A DNA stretch of 64,000 bases from GCA-2746605 sp963710615 (GCA_963710615.1 CAVQBF010000005.1:186001-250000); one strand, 5' to 3'. Counted from the stretch's first letter, positions 27,293 through 36,472 are shown. Numbers and translations are program-made. The notes: generated by a model from the letters alone, not told the origin.

Positions 27293-27727
27293 ATGACACT
27301 TTTAAGATTTGAACCGATGAGAGATTTAGATCATTTCTCAAACAGATTTCAAAGATTTTTTGATGAATTCCCAGGATTTCATAATGTTAGTCAAGATTCT
27401 TTTTCACCAAGAATTGATATCTCAGAAAATGATAAAAGTATATTGATTGATGCTGAAGTTCCCGGTGTTCCAAAAGAAAATTTAAAAATAACATTGCAAG
27501 ATAACATTTTAACCATTGAAGGCGAAAAGAAAAAAGTTTCTGAAGAAAAAGAAAAGAATTACTACAGAGAAGAAAGATGTTTTGGTAAATTCAAAAGAAG
27601 TTTCACACTTCCGGTAGAAGTTGATTCTGATAATGTTGATGCAAGTTTTAGAGATGGTACATTAGCTATAAAATTGAACAAACTAGAACCAAAAGTAGAA
27701 AAAGAAAAAGTTATAGAACTCAAATAA
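27293..27727 (+). CDS. Small heat-shock protein, Hsp20/alpha-crystallin family
   Basis: 144 aa. A short N-terminal arm (RFEPMRDLDHFSNRFQRFFDEF) is followed by the alpha-crystallin domain (about residues 38-140) with IDAEVPGVPKENLKI and the RSFTLPVEVDSDNVDASFRDGTL signature split across residues 103-125. It is a holdase that keeps unfolding proteins soluble for DnaK, whose gene follows. A strong Shine-Dalgarno AAGGAG is at 27279-27284. It is first in an Hsp20-DnaK-Hsp20 operon under the sigma-54-like element. Confidence 0.93.
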   Translation: MTLLRFEPMRDLDHFSNRFQRFFDEFPGFHNVSQDSFSPRIDISENDKSILIDAEVPGVPKENLKITLQDNILTIEGEKKKVSEEKEKNYYREERCFGKFKRSFTLPVEVDSDNVDASFRDGTLAIKLNKLEPKVEKEKVIELK

Positions 27728-27749
27728 CGAAAAGTAAGGAAAAAATTTA

Positions 27750-27769
27750 GGCGACTCATGCGAGTCGCC
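27750..27769 (+). other. Stem-loop between hsp20 and dnaK
   Basis: A perfect 8-bp GC-rich stem, GGCGACTC (27750-27757) with GAGTCGCC (27762-27769), closes a 4-base loop. It is followed by GTTTAATAAAAAAT, which lacks a continuous U-run, so full termination is unlikely. It could attenuate dnaK relative to hsp20 or protect the 3' end of the hsp20 mRNA; both are inferences. Confidence 0.65.
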
Positions 27770-27798
27770 GTTTAATAAAAAATAGGAGATTGATAGAA

Positions 27799-29733
27799 AT
27801 GGGTAAGATTATTGGAATAGATTTAGGAACGACTAATTCATGTGTTGCTGTGATGGAAGGAAATGAACCGGTTGTTATTCCAAATTCAGAAGGGGGAAGA
27901 ACCACACCTTCTGTTATTGGCTTTGCCAAAAATGGCGATAGATTAGTTGGTCAGCCGGCAAAAAGACAAGCAGTTACCAATCCTACAAATACAGTATTTT
28001 CTGTAAAAAGATTTATGGGAAGACGCTACGACGAAGTGAGTAATGAAATACAGGAAGTACCTTACAAAGTTATTTCAGGTGATAATGGATCTGCAAGAAT
28101 TAAAATAGATGACAGAGTTTATTCTCCACCGGAAATTGGCGCAATGGTTTTACAGAAGATGAAGAAAACGGCAGAGGATTATTTAGGTCAAGAAGTTTCT
28201 GAAGCAGTTATTACTGTGCCTGCATACTTCAATGATGCTCAAAGACAAGCTACTAAAGATGCAGGGGAGATTGCTGGATTGCAAGTAAAGAGAATTATTA
28301 ACGAACCTACAGCAGCAGCTCTTGCATATGGATTAGATAAGAAAGATAAAGAGCAAATTGTTGCCGTTTACGATTTAGGCGGCGGTACTTTTGATATTTC
28401 TATTTTACAATTAGGTGACGGAGTTTTTGAAGTTAAATCTACTAATGGTGATACTCACCTTGGTGGTGATGATTTTGATCAGAGACTTATTGATTATTTA
28501 GCTGATGAGTTTAATAAGCAAGAAGGTATTGATTTAAGAAAAGATCCTATGGCACTTCAAAGACTTAAAGAGGGTGCTGAAAAAGCTAAGATAGAACTTT
28601 CGTCCACTTCGCAGACAGATGTAAATTTACCATTTGTTACTGCAACTCAAGACGGACCAAAGCACTTGAATATTACAATTACTCGATCAAAATTTGAGCA
28701 GTTAGTTGATGATCTTATTGAGAGATCAGCAGGACCTTGTCAACAAGCCATCAAAGATGCCGGAGTTTCTCCTTCGGAAATTAGTGAAGTTATTTTAGTT
28801 GGTGGTTCAACTAGAGTTCCAAAAGTTCAAGAATTAGTTAAAAGAATTTTTGGGAAAGAACCGCATAAAGGTGTTAACCCTGATGAAGTTGTTGCAATTG
28901 GTGCAGCAATTCAAGGTGGTGTACTTGCCGGTGATGTGAAAGATGTATTATTACTTGATGTTACTCCTCTTTCACTGGGTATTGAAACTTTAGGTGGTGT
29001 AATGACAAAGTTGATTGATGCTAATACAACAATCCCAACAAAGAAAAGTGAAACTTTCTCAACTGCAGCCGATAATCAGCCTTCAGTAGAAATTCACATT
29101 CTCCAGGGTGAAAGATCAATGGCTACAGATAACAGAACACTTGGAAGATTTCACTTGGATGGTATTCCGCCTGCACCAAGAGGTGTTCCTCAAGTAGAAG
29201 TTACTTTTGATATTGATGCTAATGGAATTATGCATGTATCGGCTAAAGATAAAGCAAGTGGTAAAGAGCAGAGTATCAGAATTACTTCGTCTAGCGGATT
29301 AAGTGAACAAGAAATTCAGGATATGAAAAATAAAGCAAAAGAAAATGCTGAAGCAGATAAGAAGAAAAAGGAAGGCGTTGAAATAAGAAACAATGCCGAT
29401 AATTTAGTTTTTCAAACCAAGAAGCAAATTGAAGAGCTAAAAGATAAAATTCCTGCAGATGCTAAATCCAGACTTGAAGCTGAAATAACAAAGGTTGAAG
29501 AAGCACTAAAAACAGATAATACAGATACTATAAAAGCAGCTACTGATCAACTTAATAAAGTGTGGGGCGAAATTGCTCAAAATCTTTATCAGCAACCCGG
29601 AGCCGAAGGTCAACCGGGAGCCGGATCACAACCCGGTGGAGATCAGGGTCAGAAGCAGGAAGCACAAAAAGATGAAAAAGAAGTACAAGATGCTTCTTAC
29701 GAAGTAGTAGATGACGATGAAGATAAAAAATAA
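27799..29733 (+). CDS. dnaK: Molecular chaperone DnaK (Hsp70)
   Basis: About 644 aa from the ATG at 27799, which has AGGAG at 27784-27788; an upstream in-frame TTG at 27790 is less likely. The ATPase domain has IGIDLGTTNSCVAVMEG, YDLGGGTFDISIL and ILVGGSTRVPKVQ. The substrate-binding domain begins after VLLLDVTPLSLGIETLGG, and the helical lid ends in a PGAEGQPGAGSQPGG linker and an acidic tail EVVDDDEDKK like other bacterial DnaKs. No dnaJ or grpE gene is adjacent; instead it lies between two Hsp20 genes. Confidence 0.97.
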   Translation: MGKIIGIDLGTTNSCVAVMEGNEPVVIPNSEGGRTTPSVIGFAKNGDRLVGQPAKRQAVTNPTNTVFSVKRFMGRRYDEVSNEIQEVPYKVISGDNGSARIKIDDRVYSPPEIGAMVLQKMKKTAEDYLGQEVSEAVITVPAYFNDAQRQATKDAGEIAGLQVKRIINEPTAAALAYGLDKKDKEQIVAVYDLGGGTFDISILQLGDGVFEVKSTNGDTHLGGDDFDQRLIDYLADEFNKQEGIDLRKDPMALQRLKEGAEKAKIELSSTSQTDVNLPFVTATQDGPKHLNITITRSKFEQLVDDLIERSAGPCQQAIKDAGVSPSEISEVILVGGSTRVPKVQELVKRIFGKEPHKGVNPDEVVAIGAAIQGGVLAGDVKDVLLLDVTPLSLGIETLGGVMTKLIDANTTIPTKKSETFSTAADNQPSVEIHILQGERSMATDNRTLGRFHLDGIPPAPRGVPQVEVTFDIDANGIMHVSAKDKASGKEQSIRITSSSGLSEQEIQDMKNKAKENAEADKKKKEGVEIRNNADNLVFQTKKQIEELKDKIPADAKSRLEAEITKVEEALKTDNTDTIKAATDQLNKVWGEIAQNLYQQPGAEGQPGAGSQPGGDQGQKQEAQKDEKEVQDASYEVVDDDEDKK

Positions 29734-29754
29734 GTAAAATAAGGAGATATAATT

Positions 29755-30147
29755 ATGGAAGATACAAAAGCTTTAACAAAAGTTGAAGATAAACGAAGCT
29801 GGGAAGAAGCTTTAGAAAAAGAATCTTGGGTTGCACCTTTGGTAGATATTTATGAAACAACTGATGATTATAATTTAGTTGCAAATATGCCCGGTGTATC
29901 AAGGCAAGATGTTAAGATTAAAATTGAAGAAGGTGATCTTGTAATAATGGGAAGAACAAACTTCTTGGGGGAGTTGCAGCATAAATTCCTTATGAAGGAA
30001 ATTGATTCAAGCAATTATTACAGAAAGTTCAAAATATCTGAAAGTATTGATGAAGATAAAATTGATGCTAAATTAGAGAATGGCAGATTATATGTTCATC
30101 TTCCAAAGGTTGAAAGAGTTAAACCAAGAACTATAGAAATAAAATAA
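29755..30147 (+). CDS. Second small heat-shock protein, Hsp20 family
   Basis: 130 aa. The alpha-crystallin domain covers about residues 28-128 with VANMPGVSRQDVKIKIEEGDL and YYRKFKISESIDEDKIDAKLENGRL split in the usual way. The tail ends TIEIK without a clear IxI motif, unlike longer family members. It is only distantly similar to the first Hsp20, so the two may differ in clients. A strong Shine-Dalgarno AAGGAG is at 29741-29746, inside a 17-base leader identical to that of the first Hsp20 gene. Confidence 0.9.
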   Translation: MEDTKALTKVEDKRSWEEALEKESWVAPLVDIYETTDDYNLVANMPGVSRQDVKIKIEEGDLVIMGRTNFLGELQHKFLMKEIDSSNYYRKFKISESIDEDKIDAKLENGRLYVHLPKVERVKPRTIEIK

Positions 30148-30180
30148 TTCAACTTCTGTAATTTATAAGTTGTACTCACA

Positions 30181-30212
30181 AGCCTCAGCGCAAGCTGGGG
30201 CTTTTATTTTTC
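30181..30212 (+). terminator. Rho-independent terminator of the hsp20-dnaK-hsp20 operon
   Basis: Stem AGCCTCAGC (30181-30189) pairs with GCTGGGGCT (30194-30202) with one G-U pair around a GCAA loop, and is followed by TTTTATTTTT. This is a strong intrinsic terminator on the plus strand. Its U-tract overlaps the stop codon of the convergent rhodanese-lipoprotein gene; on the minus strand no U-run follows the hairpin. Confidence 0.88.
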
Positions 30213-31241
30213 ATAATCAAAATTATTTATCTTAGATTCATCAAAAACATATAATTTTGTGTATTCTCCCCAAAGCAAACGCTCATGAGCAAATATACTC
30301 GCACCGTATTTTAATGAGTAGGCGTCATAACCGAGGACTCTTAAATAAGCCACTACGTATGCACTCAACTGACCATTGAATGAGTAGATAACAATTTTTC
30401 TATCTGGCGGGAGTGTTTGAAGATCATTGCTACTTCTTAAATCATAAACAAGAGCATCTTTATAGTGAACAGCACCAATCGGATGGCCCTCTCCTGCATC
30501 CGGACCTTCCATGGCATGGGCTTTATAGAGATTCAAATTACCATAACATACTAAGTAGTGATTATCACTTCCAGCTCCAATCTTTTCGGTTAAAAATGTT
30601 TGGTTAGCAACAATGTGGATTCGTTCTTCAAGACTACTTTGCAGGTCGTTAATGTTTTTTAACGTAATTTCTGGTAATGGCTGAAAGTTTAATTTAGCAT
30701 AGTCCTGATTCGTCTTTTTAATATCTAATGATTCTGAAATTAAATTTCTCTCATCAATAACTTCAGCAGCAAAATCATGGTTCCAAGCAGCAATACCAAA
30801 ATCAAGAGAATAAATATTATAATTTCCTAAAAGCCAAAAAAGACTACTTAAGTAACCTGATAACTGTCCGCTTTCAGAAACGAGCACAACTAATATAGAG
30901 TCTGGGACATTATTCTTAACAAAAGTAAAAATACTATCTTTACTTACATTTATTGAATTTGGAATATGCCCATTTAAATATTTTTCTTTAGATCTCAAGT
31001 CAATTATTTTAAAGAAGTTTAGTCCCGAATTAACAATTTGAGCATCAAAAGTCATGGGCCCACTAATATTATTTATGAAATCTCCTTTAGATTCAAGGTA
31101 CTTTAATAACATTGAGTTTCCGGATAAACTCATTTCAATTTCCTTGGGTTCAGGGTCATTTAGACATGAAAGAAAAAAAAGGGGGGAAATTAGTATCAGC
31201 AGCAATCTAAATGGGCTTATATTTCTATATAAAACTTTCAT
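30204..31241 (-). CDS. Lipoprotein with two catalytically altered rhodanese-like domains (B)
   Basis: 345 aa. Signal peptide with lipobox LFFLSC places the lipid on C26. Two rhodanese-like domains follow, about residues 70-160 and 210-325. The first has IIDLRSKEKYLNGHIPNSINV, then the active-site loop SESGQLSG with Ser122 where rhodaneses have the persulfide cysteine. The second has GHPIGAVHY, VYDLRS and the loop SFNGQLSA with Ser287 there. Sulfurtransferase activity is therefore not expected; a binding role is inferred. It overlaps the DUF4249 gene by 4 bases and is last in the operon. The only other cysteine noticed is C232. Confidence 0.8.
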   Translation of the reverse strand: MKVLYRNISPFRLLLILISPLFFLSCLNDPEPKEIEMSLSGNSMLLKYLESKGDFINNISGPMTFDAQIVNSGLNFFKIIDLRSKEKYLNGHIPNSINVSKDSIFTFVKNNVPDSILVVLVSESGQLSGYLSSLFWLLGNYNIYSLDFGIAAWNHDFAAEVIDERNLISESLDIKKTNQDYAKLNFQPLPEITLKNINDLQSSLEERIHIVANQTFLTEKIGAGSDNHYLVCYGNLNLYKAHAMEGPDAGEGHPIGAVHYKDALVYDLRSSNDLQTLPPDRKIVIYSFNGQLSAYVVAYLRVLGYDAYSLKYGASIFAHERLLWGEYTKLYVFDESKINNFDYEK

Positions 31242-32050
31242 GGTACAATTTGAATAAATCCGGTTTTTGCCACACCGATAAACATTCCAATAACATTATG
31301 TCCTTCTACATTCCAATCAATTGGTCCACCGCCTTGTGAAAAGTTATCTTCAATAGGGCTGTTATTGTTTTTGGTCTTAAAATATTTATAATAAGATTGA
31401 TCGAATGAATATATTTGTATAAAAATTTTATCAGAATAATATGAACTGAAATACTCATTATTTAGCAATGTGGTTCTAACAAGCATCTCGTCATCATCAG
31501 GATCTAACTTCGTTAATATTGAGAAAAAATCCTTTGATTGATCAAACGGTTTTGAAAGGACATTATTTGCCATGAGCCATATTGCTCCATAAGCCTCACC
31601 CGAATTTAATTTTACAGAAGTTGATAAATAACCTTCCGGAACGAATCTCGGATTACTATATAAAGGCATATTAGGGATTATTGTTTTAGCATAGAGTTTT
31701 GTTTTGCCAACCTCTCCAAATAACTCAAAAGTTTGATTACTGACTACTTTAAATGGATTGAAAGATTCATATTTACCCAACCCTCTGTAATGAAGAGGGA
31801 TAACCTTTACGGAATCTAAAATTAAGAATAATGCTGCATCTGTAATCTCAGCGACTTCTGGACTATATCTTTCATTTAAAGGGAGTGTTTTTGAAAGATA
31901 AACTCCTTCAAAAAATTCACCAGCAATTAATTCCGATTGTACTACAATTTTTTCTGTGTAGTCAATATCAAGTTCAACAACATCAATTTCTTCACAACTT
32001 ACTAGAAGCAAAATTAATGGAATAAAAAAATATTTCTTTAACTGTTTCAT
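31238..32050 (-). CDS. DUF4249 lipoprotein
   Basis: 270 aa. The lipobox LLVSC gives lipidated C19, followed by EEIDVVELDIDYTEKIVVQSEL, a start shared by DUF4249 proteins. The body is beta-rich (VYLSKTLPLNERYSPEVAEITDAALFLI in short strands). DUF4249 genes are commonly the direct partner of a TonB-dependent receptor in this group, as here: the receptor gene ends 3 bases upstream. The ligand is unknown. It likely sits at the outer membrane on or beside the receptor. Confidence 0.82.
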   Translation of the reverse strand: MKQLKKYFFIPLILLLVSCEEIDVVELDIDYTEKIVVQSELIAGEFFEGVYLSKTLPLNERYSPEVAEITDAALFLILDSVKVIPLHYRGLGKYESFNPFKVVSNQTFELFGEVGKTKLYAKTIIPNMPLYSNPRFVPEGYLSTSVKLNSGEAYGAIWLMANNVLSKPFDQSKDFFSILTKLDPDDDEMLVRTTLLNNEYFSSYYSDKIFIQIYSFDQSYYKYFKTKNNNSPIEDNFSQGGGPIDWNVEGHNVIGMFIGVAKTGFIQIVP

Positions 32051-32053
32051 AAT

Positions 32054-34387
32054 CTAAAACTCTACACTAATTCCCGCCGAGGGAATAAATGGAAATAAAG
32101 TTATTTGTTTCATTTTAATGATTTTGTCATTTGTATTTTCATCGATTTCCTCAGGATTCAAATAGTATCCGAAGGCATTTTTTCTATTATAAACATTTAG
32201 AAGACTTAGATAAGCTTTGAACGGAACATTGCCGTATTTAAAGCTATACTGAATACTTACATCCAGTTTATGATAAGCAGGCATTCGGAAATCATTTCTG
32301 CTAGTGTAATCAAATTGAAACAAGTTTTCAGTGCCGAGTGCAGGTGTACGAAATTTATATTGGCTTGTTGGAATTGTATATCCTTGACCGGTTGAATATA
32401 CCCAGGTTGCACTCATACTAAGGTCTTTCAAAACATTATAAGCTAAAACAACCGAGACATCATGCCTACGATCATATCTTGGATAAAAAATTCTTCCAAT
32501 ATTTAAATCATCAAATTTTCTTTTAGTCCAAGAAAGTGTATAACCAATCCAGCCAGTGAAATCTCCCATTCTTTTATTAGCAAATAATTCAAGACCATAG
32601 GCCTCACCTTTACCCTTAGTAAAAAGATCTTCTAGCGAATTTTGTGAACCAATACTTGCACCATCTTGAAATTCATAAAGATTTTTCATATTTCTATAGT
32701 ATACTTCTGCTGAAACAAGATACTCTCCGTCATTTATTTCAGATTCAAGTCCGAAAATATATTGAGTAGAATTACTAGGTTCTATTTTTTTTGTGGACGG
32801 ATACCATAAATCAGTAGGAAGCGAAATATCGTTTCTTACAATCAAATGGAGAAACTGATGAGCAATTGCATATGCAGATTTTACAGTTAGAAAACTATTA
32901 ATTTTATAAGAGAAAGATAGTCTTGGTTCAAAATCCAAATATTTAGAATTATTAAAAAAGTAAATTCTTCCACCAATATTTGCTTTCATATCCTTAAATA
33001 CATTCCAATCATTCTGTATATACATGGAAGCTTCAGTTGCAAATATTTCATTATTATACTCCGGATCCTCTTCTACTAAAGGATTATAAATATCTGTATA
33101 GATCAAATCGTAGAAATGTATTGCAAGCTCTCCGCCTACCTTAAGTATGTTATCTTCATTCCAGTAAATATCAGCATTAGTTTTAATTAAAAAATCATCT
33201 AAGTTTGATGATGCAAAATAATCAGCTGAAGTACCGCTCTCATTTTTATCCTTAAGAAGTGATCTGAATTTATAATTTACATAGCTTACCGAATTATTTA
33301 GAAATAGTGAATTTGATCCTACCTTAAGCCAATTTATGCTTACAGTTTTATTTTCCCAGCCAATATCGTATTGTATATCTTCATTTTTGGGAGGGCTGTA
33401 TAAATCATCGTATGTCAACATTCCGCTAACAGACAAGACATTTGATTCAGAAAGTGTGTAAGTAAGTTTAGTATTTAAATCTTTAAAATTATATCTTGGA
33501 ATGCTAGTCCCTTTGCTAACATTTTTTTGTATCAGATCATAATACATCATTCTTCCAAATAACATGTATGTTGAGTTTTCTCTTAATGGTCCTTCAAACA
33601 TCAAATAAGAATTGACCAATCCCAAACCAATCTTACGTTTATCTTTTTCTTTAGTCCCTGCGCGAAGTTTTATGTCTAATACGCTTGATAATCTTCCTCC
33701 ATATTCAGCAGGAAATGCCCCTTTAATTAAACTTACATTCTGAATTGCGTTTGAGTTAAAGGTACTTGCAAAATTTCCCAAATGAGTAGGATTATAAACA
33801 ATAATCCCATCTACCAAAGTTAAAGTTTGGTCCGGTGAACCGCCACGCACATATAGCCCGGAAGATATTTCACTTGCAGTTTTTACTCCAGCAACAGTTT
33901 GAAGTGATTTAAATACATCAACTTCTCCGCTGAATGTTGGCAATTGCTGCAATAAATCGGGTGAAATGTCTATTGTGCTCACATCCGTTTTATTTTCTTT
34001 TATTCCTTTCACAATTACTTCATCCAACCTTAAGTCCTGTTGAATTAAATTAACATTTACTCCAAGTTTTCCGCTATTTATTGTTATATCCAGCTGTTCA
34101 ATTTTTGTTTGATAACCGAGACTGCTAACAGCAAGAAAATATTTACCTTTGCCCAGTTTTGGAATTGCAAAGAAGCCATGATTGTTTGAACTAGTTCCCC
34201 TTAAAGGAGGATTATTTAAACTAAGAGAATCTTTGTAGAGAAGAATGTTCACACCTAACAACATTTCTCCGCTGGAAGCATCTCTTATGAAGCCAGAAAC
34301 TGTAACTTGGTTTGTCTGTGAAATGACAAGTGCAGTTGGTATTAAATAGAATAGAAGAGTAAAAAATATTATTTTAGCAAATTTCAT
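32054..34387 (-). CDS. TonB-dependent receptor with N-terminal carboxypeptidase-like domain
   Basis: 777 aa. A signal peptide (about residues 1-23) leads to a CarboxypepD_reg-like beta-sandwich (VTVSGFIRDASSGEMLLGVNILL, about residues 28-115). The plug domain follows with GLYVRGGSPDQTLTLVDGIIVYNPTHL broken around residues 183-209, then GAFPAEYGGRLSSVLDI and the beta-barrel, ending in a C-terminal phenylalanine (SVEF). It imports or senses an unknown ligand with energy from TonB. It is second in the operon after rhodanese lipoprotein A, with a 105-base gap, and before DUF4249. Confidence 0.9.
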   Translation of the reverse strand: MKFAKIIFFTLLFYLIPTALVISQTNQVTVSGFIRDASSGEMLLGVNILLYKDSLSLNNPPLRGTSSNNHGFFAIPKLGKGKYFLAVSSLGYQTKIEQLDITINSGKLGVNVNLIQQDLRLDEVIVKGIKENKTDVSTIDISPDLLQQLPTFSGEVDVFKSLQTVAGVKTASEISSGLYVRGGSPDQTLTLVDGIIVYNPTHLGNFASTFNSNAIQNVSLIKGAFPAEYGGRLSSVLDIKLRAGTKEKDKRKIGLGLVNSYLMFEGPLRENSTYMLFGRMMYYDLIQKNVSKGTSIPRYNFKDLNTKLTYTLSESNVLSVSGMLTYDDLYSPPKNEDIQYDIGWENKTVSINWLKVGSNSLFLNNSVSYVNYKFRSLLKDKNESGTSADYFASSNLDDFLIKTNADIYWNEDNILKVGGELAIHFYDLIYTDIYNPLVEEDPEYNNEIFATEASMYIQNDWNVFKDMKANIGGRIYFFNNSKYLDFEPRLSFSYKINSFLTVKSAYAIAHQFLHLIVRNDISLPTDLWYPSTKKIEPSNSTQYIFGLESEINDGEYLVSAEVYYRNMKNLYEFQDGASIGSQNSLEDLFTKGKGEAYGLELFANKRMGDFTGWIGYTLSWTKRKFDDLNIGRIFYPRYDRRHDVSVVLAYNVLKDLSMSATWVYSTGQGYTIPTSQYKFRTPALGTENLFQFDYTSRNDFRMPAYHKLDVSIQYSFKYGNVPFKAYLSLLNVYNRKNAFGYYLNPEEIDENTNDKIIKMKQITLFPFIPSAGISVEF

Positions 34388-34492
34388 AATGCTTAGTGAC
34401 TCAAAACTTATATGACTATTTATTAAATTTATTTACTTTAAACAAGCTACTATTTGGGTTGCATTTTCTCTATGATTATTATTTTTATGTTT

Positions 34493-35677
34493 TTAGATAC
34501 CGCTTTCCAATGGATAATCATTAACTAAACTTGCATTAAAGCTCGTAGACACAATAGGTGTAGGAGTAAAAATTGTATCTATTTCCTCTTTACTGGAATT
34601 CACACCAATCCACTTCCAACCCACAATCGATTTATTAAAGAAGTAACCTGAAAACATACTATAAGCACCGAAACGGATAGACTTCGCATTGTAACCTAAA
34701 ATGTTTAGATATGCAGTAATAGCTGCACTCTCTTGACCGTTAACACTATATACATACGAAATTTTATTTGTTGGCAATGAGAGCAAGTATTTATTCAAAC
34801 TAATATTCTCATTATCAAATTGTGTAGCTCCTTCAGGTCGTAAAGTAAAATTATTGTTCACAACAAAAGCATCATTTTTAATCCCTGATCTAATAATATT
34901 AACTGTATAGTTATAGACAAAGTTAAAAATATCCTTCTCGCCAAAAAATATAATATTACAGTTACTGTAGCTTTTATATTGCATATCAAATCTAGCCTCA
35001 AATTCACCAAGACTAATTTCAAAGTTATTTATAGATTCGGTAAATAATAATCTTACTCTACTATATATTTTTTCATCTAAAGTTAAATCGCTATCATCAA
35101 ATGTAGAATTGGGGAAATCTGATAGGGAGTTAATCTTTTGGGGAGGAAAGTTACTTCGGTAGAATATAGCATTTGGAGAAGTTGTCTTTGATATTTCCCA
35201 TTCGTCAGAATACTTACTATTCCAATATCCTAAACCAAAGCTGAGTGAATAGACATTGTTATAGCCCAGCAATCGAAGTAAGGTTGTAGCGTAAGCTGAT
35301 TTTTGGCCAGTAAGACTTACTATAATTATTTTCGGGTAAATAGATACTTCTTTAGTGGAAATATAATCTACAAGATTTGAAGGTAGAATATTAACGGAAT
35401 TTGGAATATGTCCTTCTTCAAAATTCACTTTTTCCCTAATATCAATAATAAGATAACTATCTAGATTTGTAAAAACGTCTTGCGATGAAACTTCTGAAGG
35501 GAAAAATGGGGTTGTAATATACTCTCTCTGTGTTTCTAAAAAGGATGCAAAGTATAAAAAGTCATTTTGTTCTGGTGTTGATTCTGTTATTAAATTCTCT
35601 TCAAGGCAGGAAATATTCGTAATGGCTAAATAAATAGAAGTCAAAAATAAAAATAATTTTAGATTATAACTTTTCAT
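34493..35677 (-). CDS. Lipoprotein with two catalytically altered rhodanese-like domains (A)
   Basis: About 394 aa from the ATG at 35677; an in-frame TTG at 35695 would add six residues before it and is less likely. The signal peptide ends ITNISC with lipidated C24. The first rhodanese-like domain (about 65-155) has LIIDIREKVNFEEGHIPNSV and the loop SLTGQKSA with Ser121 in the catalytic position; the second (about 230-345) has the loop SVNGQESA with Ser311. Its layout matches lipoprotein B at the other end of the operon, so the two are probably ancient duplicates. First gene of the operon, divergent from def across about 230 bases. Confidence 0.8.
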   Translation of the reverse strand: MKSYNLKLFLFLTSIYLAITNISCLEENLITESTPEQNDFLYFASFLETQREYITTPFFPSEVSSQDVFTNLDSYLIIDIREKVNFEEGHIPNSVNILPSNLVDYISTKEVSIYPKIIIVSLTGQKSAYATTLLRLLGYNNVYSLSFGLGYWNSKYSDEWEISKTTSPNAIFYRSNFPPQKINSLSDFPNSTFDDSDLTLDEKIYSRVRLLFTESINNFEISLGEFEARFDMQYKSYSNCNIIFFGEKDIFNFVYNYTVNIIRSGIKNDAFVVNNNFTLRPEGATQFDNENISLNKYLLSLPTNKISYVYSVNGQESAAITAYLNILGYNAKSIRFGAYSMFSGYFFNKSIVGWKWIGVNSSKEEIDTIFTPTPIVSTSFNASLVNDYPLESGI

Positions 35678-35911
35678 GGAATTAGAATTTTGCAAGACAT
35701 TGTATGAAAAAATAAAATAATAAACAATGAATAAAATCAGTAGATAAATAAATCTTTTTTACAACTTAAGATAATTATTATTAAAAGATCATTTTTTCCC
35801 TAAATACAATATTCACAAGCGATAATTTGCTGAATATTAATCTTAACTTACTTACGATTGATGATTAGATTTTATATTTTTGTAATTGAATAAAAATTAA
35901 AAAAAATTATT

Positions 35912-36472
35912 ATGTCGTTTATACCAATAACACAATATGGTGATTTGATTCTTAGAAGAATTGTTAAACCAGTCGAAAAAATTGATGATGAAGTAATTGA
36001 AATCATCCAAGATATGTTCAGTACAATGAGGAATGCTAACGGAATTGGTTTAGCCGGTAATCAAGTCGGATTAGACAAGCAGATTTTTGTTGTTGATGTA
36101 TCTCCGGTTGAGGGTTATGAACATATTAAACCAATTGTTATGATCAATCCTAAAATTATTAAAGAATCTGACGAACGGGTGATTATGGAAGAAGGCTGTT
36201 TAAGTTTACCGGATCTCAGAGCAGATGTAGAACGGGCTGAGAATATTATAGTTCGATATTTAAGTGCTGCTGAGCAGGAAGAGGAAATTGAGGCTAATGA
36301 TTTATTTGCAAGAGTTATTCTTCATGAATATGATCATTTGATAGGTAAAATGATACCAGATAGGGTTACTGAAAAACAAAGACTAAAAATGCAAGACTTT
36401 TTGATGAAAATTAAGAATAGGGAAATTTTCTGTGAATACCCAATTACTGATAAAATAGATAATTTAGCTTAA
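35912..36472 (+). CDS. def: Peptide deformylase
   Basis: 186 aa. Three family motifs are present: GIGLAGNQVGL (usually GIGLAAxQVG; the second Ala is Gly here), EEGCLSLPD with metal-binding C96, and LHEYDHL with H138, E139 and H142. It removes the formyl group from nascent proteins. Its stop overlaps the fmt start (TAATG), giving the common def-fmt pair. Confidence 0.95.
   Translation: MSFIPITQYGDLILRRIVKPVEKIDDEVIEIIQDMFSTMRNANGIGLAGNQVGLDKQIFVVDVSPVEGYEHIKPIVMINPKIIKESDERVIMEEGCLSLPDLRADVERAENIIVRYLSAAEQEEEIEANDLFARVILHEYDHLIGKMIPDRVTEKQRLKMQDFLMKIKNREIFCEYPITDKIDNLA

Noticed and set aside
30181..30212. Hairpin considered as a two-way terminator for the rhodanese operon as well
   Set aside because: On the minus strand the hairpin is followed by TGTGAGTACAAC, without a U-run, so only the plus-strand role is supported.
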